Source: Clostridia bacterium (GTDB lineage Bacteria; Bacillota; Clostridia; Oscillospirales; Acutalibacteraceae). Taken from it: a stretch of 64,000 nucleotides of DNA. Under the pieces are notes generated by a model. That model was not told the DNA's origin. It searched no databases and saw only the letters and a list, made by a program, of their open reading frames with translations. A program made the position numbers and the translations under genes. Shown here one piece after another: positions 6,476 to 14,270 of the stretch. Each line of letters starts with the position of its first letter. The stretch's first letter is position 1. The DNA is taken from assembly GCA_017537365.1 (NCBI GenBank), contig JAFYKZ010000001.1, forward strand, positions 1 to 64,000, given 5' to 3'.

Positions 6476-9288
6476 TTTTCACTCATCCTACTTTCATAGT
6501 TATTGAATTTTTCTTTGCAATTGGGATTTAGAGATAATTCAAGACATTTCATATCACAATAAATATAAATTGGATGTGTTTTGTCTATAGTATCAAATTC
6601 CGGATCATCAAGAAGAGACATAACTTTCTCATATACAACTTCTAATTTAACATCTTCATCAAATCGATACTTTAGCATAATTAAACTTAGAAAATTGTCA
6701 CTTTCTGATTTGAAAAGTCTATAAGCTTCATCGTGTTCCTGCTTATATAACGCAATTCTTCCTCTCAAATAGTTTAGAGAACCCGTATATAGACTGCTAA
6801 TCTTTGTCAGTATATAGTCAGCAAATAAATAAGATGCCGTACTGATAGTCATGGGATTTCTAGAACCTTTAACCACTGTTGAAGGTTCGATATCAGATGT
6901 ATTAGGAATATAATAATCGTCAAAAATCTCAACTGTTCCGCTCAATAAAAGCGAAACGATCTGTCTTGCGGTATATAGAATTTCTGTATTAGTATATCCT
7001 GTCTGTTCTTTTGAAAAATATGAAACCATTAATTTATTTGTAAAGATGGTTTCATAATAAAGCCAAAAAGATTCTACAGGATTATAATATTTTTGACATA
7101 CGTCAAAAATAAAAGGAGATGGTTTAGAATAAATTAACCCTAAAAGGTTGGTAGAAAGATTAAAATTGTTTTTAGCAGGCTCTATAATTGCATCCATTCC
7201 GGTAATAAACAGTTCTTCAAAGTGCTTATAACAGTTTGGAATATGAGATTTTATTTCATGGTTGTTCTTACGTGCTTGATATTCAAACAGTAGTAGCTTT
7301 GCCTTGTGATGTTGAACGTGATCGTTTTTGGGCAAAACTTCTTCGGCCATTTTGATTAGTTCGAAAGCTTCTTCATATAGAGCTTCTCTTCTATAATACT
7401 CACATTCCTTGCAAATAACATTTGCAAGGGCATTTTCATAATAAGGGCGAACTTTCTCCGGTAAAGCCTGGAATTTTTTCACCAAACGATTTCCTTTATG
7501 GTATTTGTAGCACAAATCAATCGCCTTGTTTAGTATGCCGTGAATGGATTCTTTAATTTCATCAAACGGAATTGCTAAATAATCAGATATAAAAAATGCA
7601 GCGTGAGCAACCGCTATCTTTTTGAATAACGCTTCATTGTCTGTGCAAGAAAGATATGCAGAAAAATATTTATCAATATCATATATCATTTTTCCATCTT
7701 GCAGTTTGGATTTTAAAACTTCTTTAGTTAACGTTGAAATGTCATTTGAAAAATTAAAATTTATTTTAAAATTGTCAAAACGGACATCTTCATTATATAT
7801 TTCATTGATTAATTTGAGTTTATTTATATTACCATAAGCAACTAAAAAATCTCTTAGATCATCATGATAGAACTTGAAATAATTAGAAGAACTGTCTTGC
7901 GCTAAAAGTCCGCCACTAAGTAAAATTCTAAAAATTTGTTCAGGATCCTTCTTGTAAGTTAAAAGGCCATAACGATCTTGGATATCGTCTCTTAAAACGA
8001 TATTAAGTAAAAAATCTAAATATTGATTATTGGTAATCTCATTCTCGATTATCTCTTTTATACTGGAATCTTTGATGGTTGTACCGGATGTTTCACAAAT
8101 AAATTGAGCAATAATCGGTGCGATTACATAATACGAAAAATATACAGCAATTGCAAATTCTGACGATTGGTTTTGCAAAGTTAATTTATTATAAAGATTA
8201 TATAAAACATCATACTTAGTTTTAAATTGTAAAATATCATCTGTAGAAGATAGATGATTAAAATATAAAGGGATTTTAGCGAGATCTTTAACGCTATCGT
8301 CTATGTTAGGGTGTTTTGCCAAAAAATCATCGTATACCGTAGACGGCACACCACTTAAAAACGTTTGGCTATAATTAGCGATCAGACTATTAACTTTAGA
8401 TGGTCGGCTTGTAATAATAATACACGCATTATCCCACTCTTTTTCTATTTCCTTAACGCTGTTTTCTATAAATCTTATGACCGACTTATTTGCAACAGAA
8501 TAAACCTCATTAAGCCCGTCCAATAAAATCAGGACGGGTTTTTCGTTATTATTGACGGAAATGAAAAAATCGTTGATATCTATATTTTCGTTTTGAGAAA
8601 GATACAAAGCTATATAATTTTGAACTTCCTCGGTGATTTTAGTGGTTAATATGTTTTCTGTGAACGCCGTTAAATCACTTAAGGATATTTTTATAACATA
8701 AGAAAAACATCCTGCGCTTTTTGCTATGCTAAACAGTTTATTAATAAACAAGGACTTCCCTTGACCGCCAATGCCCTCTACCAATATGTGTTTATGGTTT
8801 ATCAGTTTAGAAAAATCGGTATTAGGAGAAGTTGATAAAGTAATAATTTCTTCTTTATTCAAATTTAGATAAATGGATTGCTCAAAATAATTTTCTTTTT
8901 TCGATTCCAATGAAGGAGTGTATGATTTTACTACGGTTGGTTTTGAGGTATAGCAATCAACAAGCTTGGCTTTCAGAAAAGAAATAAAAAATGTTTTAAA
9001 ATCACCATGAGCGCGCAGACTAGAAGGTATCCGCACGCCTTTGTCTTCTATGTAGAATAAAAAGTTATTAAATAATTCATTATTATTTTGAAAAAAAGTA
9101 TCAAAAATATCTGAATGGGATATACCGCATCTCAAGTCTTTAGGAAGCCCCTTATTGACCCAGTTGTTTATAGTGCGAATATCAACCCCAAATTTATCAC
9201 TTAAGGCTTGTTGGTTAGAACAAAGTCCCATGTCATTCAAAAATTCATACAGCAACCGAAAAGATGTCGCTTTTTCTTTGTTAGCCAC
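6442..9288 (-). CDS. HTH-NACHT ATPase with helical-repeat C-terminus
   Basis: 948 residues from a GTG start with GGAGGTG six bases upstream. Residues 15-50 look like a helix-turn-helix (NQQALSDKFGVDIRTINNW). A NACHT/STAND ATPase follows with Walker A GIGGQGKS (about residues 171-178), Walker B VLILLDGLNE (about 250-260) and a CIIITSRPS sensor strand. The C-terminal half is alpha-helical and TPR-like (EYYRREALYEEAFELIKMAEE), a likely ligand or partner sensor. NACHT proteins of this build act as switch ATPases, many in phage defence. Defence is an inference from family and setting, because no effector nuclease, TIR or protease domain is evident. The gene overlaps the YdcF-like gene and may use it as partner. 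Confidence 0.8.
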   Translation of the reverse strand: MANKEKATSFRLLYEFLNDMGLCSNQQALSDKFGVDIRTINNWVNKGLPKDLRCGISHSDIFDTFFQNNNELFNNFLFYIEDKGVRIPSSLRAHGDFKTFFISFLKAKLVDCYTSKPTVVKSYTPSLESKKENYFEQSIYLNLNKEEIITLSTSPNTDFSKLINHKHILVEGIGGQGKSLFINKLFSIAKSAGCFSYVIKISLSDLTAFTENILTTKITEEVQNYIALYLSQNENIDINDFFISVNNNEKPVLILLDGLNEVYSVANKSVIRFIENSVKEIEKEWDNACIIITSRPSKVNSLIANYSQTFLSGVPSTVYDDFLAKHPNIDDSVKDLAKIPLYFNHLSSTDDILQFKTKYDVLYNLYNKLTLQNQSSEFAIAVYFSYYVIAPIIAQFICETSGTTIKDSSIKEIIENEITNNQYLDFLLNIVLRDDIQDRYGLLTYKKDPEQIFRILLSGGLLAQDSSSNYFKFYHDDLRDFLVAYGNINKLKLINEIYNEDVRFDNFKINFNFSNDISTLTKEVLKSKLQDGKMIYDIDKYFSAYLSCTDNEALFKKIAVAHAAFFISDYLAIPFDEIKESIHGILNKAIDLCYKYHKGNRLVKKFQALPEKVRPYYENALANVICKECEYYRREALYEEAFELIKMAEEVLPKNDHVQHHKAKLLLFEYQARKNNHEIKSHIPNCYKHFEELFITGMDAIIEPAKNNFNLSTNLLGLIYSKPSPFIFDVCQKYYNPVESFWLYYETIFTNKLMVSYFSKEQTGYTNTEILYTARQIVSLLLSGTVEIFDDYYIPNTSDIEPSTVVKGSRNPMTISTASYLFADYILTKISSLYTGSLNYLRGRIALYKQEHDEAYRLFKSESDNFLSLIMLKYRFDEDVKLEVVYEKVMSLLDDPEFDTIDKTHPIYIYCDMKCLELSLNPNCKEKFNNYESRMSENCLKIVKQLTQ

Positions 9289-9309
9289 TGAAACACCTCC
9301 AATTTATCG

Positions 9310-9339
9310 TAATTTCAACTCTTATTTCGTACTTATTTC
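9310..9339. promoter_or_regulatory. repeated TTATTTC-type motif, possible operator
   Basis: Three copies of TAATTTC/TTATTTC end at 9316, 9328 and 9339, one helical turn apart (12 and 11 bases). They lie between the divergent NACHT gene and the small zinc protein gene. A similar array begins with the same AACTCTTA stretch upstream of the Lon-type ATPase gene at 14148-14189. The phased spacing suggests a protein-binding site. Confidence 0.4.
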
Positions 9340-9475
9340 CATCTGCTTCGTAGTATTAAGTGTTACTATATGCTATGCTTTAATTACCGAAAGGGGCAGA
9401 TACATTATAACATAACGATAAGTTGATTTCAATAATCGTTATTCCTTTTCGAGTAATTATATGGAGGAAAAGAAA

Positions 9476-9655
9476 ATGGCACACAAATGTAATTGTTGTA
9501 ATGGAGAGGGATACGTTCCCTGCCGACGTTGCGGTGGAGTGGGTACTTTTGAATCTCACGGACTGTTTAAAAAAGAGGAAACTTGTCCCGCTTGTGACGG
9601 ACGAAGATATGTTGAATGTCCCGCTTGTAACGGTCGTGGCGAAGTAGAAGATTAA
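9476..9655 (+). CDS. small DnaJ-type zinc-binding protein
   Basis: 59 residues from the ATG at 9476, placed by GGAGGAAAAGAAA; an earlier ATG at 9461 overlaps this ribosome site. Cysteine pairs are CNCCNGEG, CRRCGGVG, CPACDGRR and CPACNGRG. These are the CxxCxGxG repeats of the DnaJ central zinc domain without J domain or substrate domain. It is expected to fold around two zinc ions and may act as a chaperone-like or nucleic-acid-binding partner. It is the first of three tiny Cys-rich genes read in the same direction. Confidence 0.75.
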   Translation: MAHKCNCCNGEGYVPCRRCGGVGTFESHGLFKKEETCPACDGRRYVECPACNGRGEVED

Positions 9656-9672
9656 TAGAAAGGAGAATACAT

Positions 9673-9783
9673 ATGCCCGATACATGTGCTGATTGTAGAT
9701 TTAACCAGGGTGGTTACTGTGTCATCAAGGAAAAAGATGTTAGCAGTAGTGCAAAAGCTTGTTCGGATTTTGAAGAAAGATAA
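9673..9783 (+). CDS. 36-residue Cys-containing small protein
   Basis: A short frame with an excellent AAAGGAGAAT ribosome site, 17 bases after the previous gene. The sequence begins MPDTCADCRFNQGGYC and has a fourth Cys near the end (KACSDFEER). Four cysteines spaced C-x2-C-x7-C-x13-C suggest a metal-binding mini-domain. The good ribosome site and flanking genes of the same style support translation. Function unknown. Confidence 0.6.
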   Translation: MPDTCADCRFNQGGYCVIKEKDVSSSAKACSDFEER

Positions 9784-9794
9784 GGAGAATGAAT

Positions 9795-9917
9795 ATGCAG
9801 TGTTCTTGCGGAGCAACTATGGTGAAGATCGCTGAAAGTTGGACAGATGAAAACGGTTATAGATACATTTCTTATCGCTGCCCTAACTGTGGAAAAATTG
9901 AAAAGGTACGAATTTAA
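9795..9917 (+). CDS. 40-residue zinc-ribbon protein
   Basis: A short frame after TAAGGAGAATGAAT. The sequence starts MQCSCGATM and has CPNCGK near the C-terminus, so CxC plus CxxC can bind one zinc ion in a ribbon with a beta hairpin between (YRYISYR). It is the third tiny Cys-rich gene in a row. Zinc ribbons of this size commonly touch nucleic acid or proteins. No specific role can be given. Confidence 0.6.
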   Translation: MQCSCGATMVKIAESWTDENGYRYISYRCPNCGKIEKVRI

Positions 9918-10010
9918 GCTGCCTGATGATGGCTTGGTGGTTCTAAGCCGAAACGCAAGATAGCACTAGTTATCTTGTGTCGCAGAAACCATAAATAAGG
10001 AGGACTCGAA

Positions 10011-10163
10011 ATGCTATGGGCAATTATTTTGTTTATCATTTTGCTTAAGATTATATGTCCACATTTTTCGTTGGGTGAAATGGTTTGTAGGATAATCGAA
10101 CGTATTTTAACATTAGCCGCAACACTTTTGATTATCTATGTAATACTTCAATATATTTTCTGA
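10011..10163 (+). CDS. 50-residue two-helix membrane protein
   Basis: A short frame with AAGGAGGACTCGAA before the ATG. Two hydrophobic helices (WAIILFIILLKIIC and LTLAATLLIIYVILQYIF) are joined by a short polar turn, so the product should be a hairpin in the membrane. It is 15 bases upstream of the next gene and reads into the same operon, which also contains a four-helix membrane protein and a lipoprotein. Confidence 0.6.
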   Translation: MLWAIILFIILLKIICPHFSLGEMVCRIIERILTLAATLLIIYVILQYIF

Positions 10164-10177
10164 GAGGAGAAATCAAT

Positions 10178-10819
10178 ATGAACGAAAAAATTCTGGATAA
10201 TTTCCGTAAAGGCAAAGGGATACATAAAGCACTTAAGACACCGATGTTCATTCTCAAAATTAAAGGCAGACGAGATGCTCAAAAAGGGGCGAATATCGCC
10301 GAAACCTATATCAACAAAGTAAAGGCGAAATGTCGTGCTTGTGAAAATCGCGAGGTCCTTACGGCAGAAGAAATTTTGTATGACTCGCGTAGAGAAGCTG
10401 CGGTATTGATGTCTTCAATGTGTCAGGATAAGGATATTCTCGGGAATATTCCAAATGCGAAGACAGAGTCATCTCCATTAGATATTAGAGCGAATCGTAG
10501 AAATGCTGCTAAACGTGCAAACACCGTTTCTATTATCAAGGGTAATTTCGAGAAACTCGTTCAAATTAACGAGTTAATCATAGACGTAAACGCGTGTTTG
10601 GAACAGCGGATTTTGAAAACGCGTCATCTTTGCACCGAACGTCTAAACGCCTATATTCTCGGTGTAAGAGAGGTGCATCTCGAATTCGATAACAGCATTG
10701 AGTACGACAATTCGGCATCCAATGTATACGAGGCTAAACACAAGGCGTGCGATGAAGCTATCAAGAATACGGTGGCAATGGTTTATACTGCGGGAGGTAA
10801 TGGTTATGAAGTGGTTTAA
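10178..10819 (+). CDS. helical protein of unknown function
   Basis: 213 residues after GAGAGGAGAAATCAAT. The protein is basic and predicted mostly helical, with a Cys pair CRACE near residue 50 and a long helical segment around residues 105-160. There is no signal peptide or membrane helix. Its end overlaps the next start by 14 bases, so the two are translationally coupled. With the coupled 137-residue protein, the membrane protein and the lipoprotein it forms a compact unit of unknown purpose. Confidence 0.6.
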   Translation: MNEKILDNFRKGKGIHKALKTPMFILKIKGRRDAQKGANIAETYINKVKAKCRACENREVLTAEEILYDSRREAAVLMSSMCQDKDILGNIPNAKTESSPLDIRANRRNAAKRANTVSIIKGNFEKLVQINELIIDVNACLEQRILKTRHLCTERLNAYILGVREVHLEFDNSIEYDNSASNVYEAKHKACDEAIKNTVAMVYTAGGNGYEVV

Positions 10820-11219
10820 TAGGCGCAAAAAGCGAAACGATAAACAAGGAGAAAAGAATCTTTTAACGCAAAAGATTATCAAGGCGTTGAATTATACTCC
10901 TGTTGATTACAATCATTCTGACAAGTTTTTAAGCGATGGTCAGGACCCTGTAGAAGCAACACGCAAAAAGCTTGCAGGAACCAATCCCGACAATTTGTGT
11001 GATACTATGCTGGATCCAAGTATAGATGCAGACACGCTTAATGAGAATGTGTATGGTAAACAGCAAAGAATTCATCACATCAATACCATCTTGCAACTCA
11101 CGGATTCCGCTATGGAAGAAGCGGTAAAAGCACCCTACTTACGTAAGGTATTGCAAGAAGATCGCGAAAACCTGGTTGCTGTGCGTGATAAGCTCTTGGC
11201 AATTCGTGAGTCGTTATAA
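10806..11219 (+). CDS. small basic-to-acidic helical protein, coupled to preceding gene
   Basis: 137 residues from the ATG at 10806, which has GGGAGG seven bases upstream inside the previous gene. The N-terminus is very basic (MKWFNRRKKRNDKQGEK), followed by a helical region with no catalytic motif. The basic start could touch membrane lipid or nucleic acid. The stop is directly followed by the ribosome site of the membrane protein gene. Function unknown. Confidence 0.6.
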   Translation: MKWFNRRKKRNDKQGEKNLLTQKIIKALNYTPVDYNHSDKFLSDGQDPVEATRKKLAGTNPDNLCDTMLDPSIDADTLNENVYGKQQRIHHINTILQLTDSAMEEAVKAPYLRKVLQEDRENLVAVRDKLLAIRESL

Positions 11220-11237
11220 ATGGGAGGTAAAAGGTAT

Positions 11238-12128
11238 ATGTTCAATAGAAGAAAAAACGAAGCTCTTGCTTTGGATGATTATGGTACTCGTTTGTGGAGA
11301 ACAAATCAGCTTAACAAATCTGATTCCATTTACGCAAGCTCTTTAGTTGCTAATATTGCAACAATCTTATTCGTGCTGATTGATTTTATTTGTCTTTATA
11401 CTGTGTGGAACACGGTGCAAACCGAGTCTTCGGTGATGATTGCACTGATTGCCGTAGGTTGTGCCGTTTGCCTTGATGTTCCGTTGGCAATTGCTGGAAA
11501 TGCACTTAAAAGTCACCATCAAAAATTGAAGGATAAAACAAGCACTATGATTGTAATGACGTTGGCCATTACCACATTTTTGCTTACGTTTATATTCGCC
11601 TTTTGGTTTAGGGTAGAAACAAAGGACTTGACCTTTGATATTTCAAGTGGATCTACATTAACTAACACATTGGCAGATACAACGACAACAGAAACAAAGG
11701 ACAGCAACGCCGTAGTTGTAGCCGCATTGTTTAACGCTATTGTGCCTTTGTGCACTAGTATTGCCAGCTTTGTGATTTCTTATTTTGCAGCCAATCCTCT
11801 TGATGTGAAAATCGCAAGACTTGACAAGGCGATTATCACGCTTGACTCTAATCTTACGGAAATTGAACAGGTTTGCCAAGAAGCAGAAGGCATTCAGAAG
11901 TACAAGCACTATCTTCTTGCGCGCGAAGAGGATATGTATCAACAGTTCTGTGAATCGTCTGAGGCTCAAGGTATTGTGCGTAAGCAAGCTGTAAGGTTTG
12001 TTATTATGGAAATGTTAGGAACCCCGGATGATATTACAGTGTTAACTGAATCCGGCAAAGAGGTAAACAAAAAGGCGGAACCACTTTTTGCAAATGATAG
12101 TCGCTCTGTCGAAGTTTTAAATGCATAG
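11238..12128 (+). CDS. four-helix membrane protein with C-terminal coiled coil
   Basis: 296 residues from the ATG at 11238. An ATG at 11220 is in frame, but GGAGGT at 11222-11227 clearly serves 11238. Four hydrophobic segments lie near residues 28-50, 54-76, 90-112 and 158-180, with a Thr/Ser-rich extracellular loop before the last. The C-terminal 110 residues are a charged helical, probably coiled-coil, cytoplasmic tail. It lies 17 bases before a lipoprotein with an OmpA-like domain. A membrane channel or stator-like pairing is conceivable, but no MotA or ZorA signature can be confirmed by eye. Confidence 0.6.
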   Translation: MFNRRKNEALALDDYGTRLWRTNQLNKSDSIYASSLVANIATILFVLIDFICLYTVWNTVQTESSVMIALIAVGCAVCLDVPLAIAGNALKSHHQKLKDKTSTMIVMTLAITTFLLTFIFAFWFRVETKDLTFDISSGSTLTNTLADTTTTETKDSNAVVVAALFNAIVPLCTSIASFVISYFAANPLDVKIARLDKAIITLDSNLTEIEQVCQEAEGIQKYKHYLLAREEDMYQQFCESSEAQGIVRKQAVRFVIMEMLGTPDDITVLTESGKEVNKKAEPLFANDSRSVEVLNA

Positions 12129-12145
12129 ATTAAGGAGGTATAACT

Positions 12146-13351
12146 ATGAAAAGGAAAAGCATTGTCTTAGTAATTATTATGATGATTGCATTATTGATGA
12201 ACACCTTAACCGGTTGTAGTTCAAATAATACCGCAACGTCAAGTGCGATTTCTTTGGTTTTAGGCAATCACGAGTATTTTCCTAAAATCAACTTGCGCGC
12301 AGAAAGTGTTTACCAAAAGATTTATGACGCAGTTTATTCCTATGGTGATTGTTCCATAGTTGTAGTAGACGGGAATCCTTATGTTGCTGCTTCGTATAAC
12401 ATAACCAAGCCAGATGCAAATATAGATAATGCGAAGAGAAAACAGATTTCCAAGCAAAACACCGAACAGATTATCGCAGATGGAAGTAACGCATTTGCAA
12501 AAACATCTGAAATTGATACTCTTTCGGCAATCGTTGCATCTTCTGCATTGTTGAAAAGTTCTCCCGCTGAAGTAAAAGAGATGTTGGTTTATGACAGTGG
12601 TTTTTCAACAACTGGTTTACTTGATTTTAGTAGTGAGAACTTGATTGAAGTAGAACCCTACTTGATTGTTGAACGTCTTTCTGAACTTCACGCTTTACCA
12701 GAACTTAATGGAATCAGAATTATTTGGACCGGGTTAGGAGAAGTGTGCGATGAGCAAGACAAATTAAGCTCAACCTATAAGTACAATCTTAAGAATATTT
12801 GGAGAGAGGTAATTATTGCTGCAGGTGGCGAGATTGAGTTTATCGACGTACCTTTGTCGGCAACACCTAAAAGTGAAGAACTCCCCTCATGTAAGACAAT
12901 TCCCATCATCCAAGATACGCTTGAGTTATCAGGGAATATTGCAAAACCTATTAAATTTGGTGAAGACACAATAAAATTTTTAGGAGACCAGGCTGTATAT
13001 GTAAACGCTGGAGACGCGAAAAAAGCATTGGAGCCTATTGCAACATTTCTTAAGGAGAATGCAACTAAGCGTATTTTGATTGTTGGTACTACTGCATCTG
13101 CCGGTAAGGAGTCATCCTGCTTGAGTTTGTCATTAAACCGTGCAAACACATGTAAAAAAACGCTCATTGAAATGGGCGTAATGGAATGTCAAATTGAGAC
13201 ATTAGGACTGGGACGCAAAGTGTGCTTTCTAAGAGTGAACGATCTTGATGTGAACGGGAAATTGATCCAAAGCCTTGCCTCTCAAAATAGGGCTGTATAT
13301 ATTTTTGATCTAGATAGTGAAGAGGCTAAACAAGTGATAAAGATTAGTTAA
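12146..13351 (+). CDS. lipoprotein with OmpA-like C-terminal domain
   Basis: 401 residues. The signal peptide MKRKSIVLVIIMMIALLMN ends in a lipobox LTGCSS, so Cys24 should be lipidated and the protein held on the outer face of the membrane. The middle has two alternating strand-helix units (EVKEMLVYDSGFSTTGLLDFS, GIRIIWTGLGEVCDEQDKLS) recalling a von Willebrand A or Rossmann fold. The last 110 residues resemble an OmpA/MotB domain: ATFLKENATKRILIVGTT, LSLNRANTCKKTLIEMG, IETLGLGRK. OmpA-like domains bind peptidoglycan. One on a Gram-positive lipoprotein next to a four-helix membrane protein suggests anchoring of a membrane complex to the wall. Confidence 0.65.
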   Translation: MKRKSIVLVIIMMIALLMNTLTGCSSNNTATSSAISLVLGNHEYFPKINLRAESVYQKIYDAVYSYGDCSIVVVDGNPYVAASYNITKPDANIDNAKRKQISKQNTEQIIADGSNAFAKTSEIDTLSAIVASSALLKSSPAEVKEMLVYDSGFSTTGLLDFSSENLIEVEPYLIVERLSELHALPELNGIRIIWTGLGEVCDEQDKLSSTYKYNLKNIWREVIIAAGGEIEFIDVPLSATPKSEELPSCKTIPIIQDTLELSGNIAKPIKFGEDTIKFLGDQAVYVNAGDAKKALEPIATFLKENATKRILIVGTTASAGKESSCLSLSLNRANTCKKTLIEMGVMECQIETLGLGRKVCFLRVNDLDVNGKLIQSLASQNRAVYIFDLDSEEAKQVIKIS

Positions 13352-13385
13352 TATATATGGATTTTGTATAGGAGAGTGAAAAAGT

Positions 13386-14084
13386 ATGATTGATTCGAGA
13401 TATGGTTTTGGAAACTTTAAGGTAGGAGAATCGAATCTAACTGCCTTTTCTAAAAGTAGAGAAATTTGCCAATTGCCCGATTCACACTGTGGGATGTGGA
13501 TGTTTGGACCGTCAGGGTGCGGTAAGACACATCTGCTAAAGGCGATTTATAATGAATTTAACTATCGAGAAGATCGAATGATTGGAATATATATTTCTGC
13601 TAAAGAATTGGCAGAATTATTGTATGATTTTCTCGGTGGCGGAACAAACCTTTGGGTGCATATAAAAACCTACGATTTTCTTCTTATTGATAATGCAGAG
13701 GATTTACTTGGAAGACCTAAAACACAAGAAATGATTACTGAATTGATAACGGAAATGTGTGCGAACAAAAAATTGGTTTTTTTGACATCCATTTGTCCCC
13801 CCTGCAAATTGCGGAATTTAGATAGAGTGTTACAATCGCATAAGTTCAGCATTCCAATTGTTGAAATTCAATCGCCTGATTATAACCTAAAGAAGTCTAT
13901 TGTAGAGAATTACATATTTGAGAATTCTATCAACATATCAGACGAAGCGTGTGAGCTTCTAATTACTACGTCTAACCACATTTATCGTCTCAAGGGTGTC
14001 TTATTTTTGGTAAAACACCTCTTTGAAACACAAGGCATTTGTATCGAAAAAGAATGGATTAAGCGGCATGTATCGTGGTTGTAA
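13386..14084 (+). CDS. DnaA-like AAA+ ATPase without DNA-binding domain
   Basis: 232 residues after a GGAGAGTGAAAAAGT ribosome site. It starts with YGFGNFKVGESN, like the start of DnaA domain III (F-x-x-F-x-x-G-x-x-N). Walker A is GPSGCGKTH (about residues 37-45), followed by the DnaA-type strands IGIYISAKELAELL and YDFLLIDNAEDLLG (Walker B). The C-terminal HTH of DnaA is absent, so the length matches Hda or DnaC-like helper ATPases. It may load or regulate another factor of the element. A second DnaA-like ATPase occurs at 28512 in this window. Confidence 0.75.
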   Translation: MIDSRYGFGNFKVGESNLTAFSKSREICQLPDSHCGMWMFGPSGCGKTHLLKAIYNEFNYREDRMIGIYISAKELAELLYDFLGGGTNLWVHIKTYDFLLIDNAEDLLGRPKTQEMITELITEMCANKKLVFLTSICPPCKLRNLDRVLQSHKFSIPIVEIQSPDYNLKKSIVENYIFENSINISDEACELLITTSNHIYRLKGVLFLVKHLFETQGICIEKEWIKRHVSWL

Positions 14085-14147
14085 AACAGTGTTATTATAT
14101 TTTGATTTAGCACAAAAAGCGATATGTTATGAAAAAGCATAGAACTC

Positions 14148-14189
14148 TTAATTCCCGTTCTATTTTCGTGTTTATTTCATATTTAATTC
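14148..14189. promoter_or_regulatory. repeated TTATTTC-type motif, possible operator
   Basis: TTAATTC, TATTTTC, TTATTTC and TTAATTC end at 14154, 14167, 14178 and 14189, the last three exactly 11 bases apart. They lie upstream of a TAAAAT-type -10 region and the GTG-started ATPase gene at 14271. The array resembles the one at 9310-9339, including the preceding AACTCTTA. Confidence 0.4.
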
Positions 14190-14270
14190 GTAACACCAAC
14201 CATTAAAAGCTGATAAAATTAAATCAGAGAAAAACATTAATATTAGTTTAGAAAGAAAGGAGGCGTAGTT

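Noticed and set aside
9423-9685. Longer frames in both directions over the small zinc protein gene
   Set aside because: The CxxCxGxG pattern is in the frame starting at 9476; the other frames have no such pattern or start signal.
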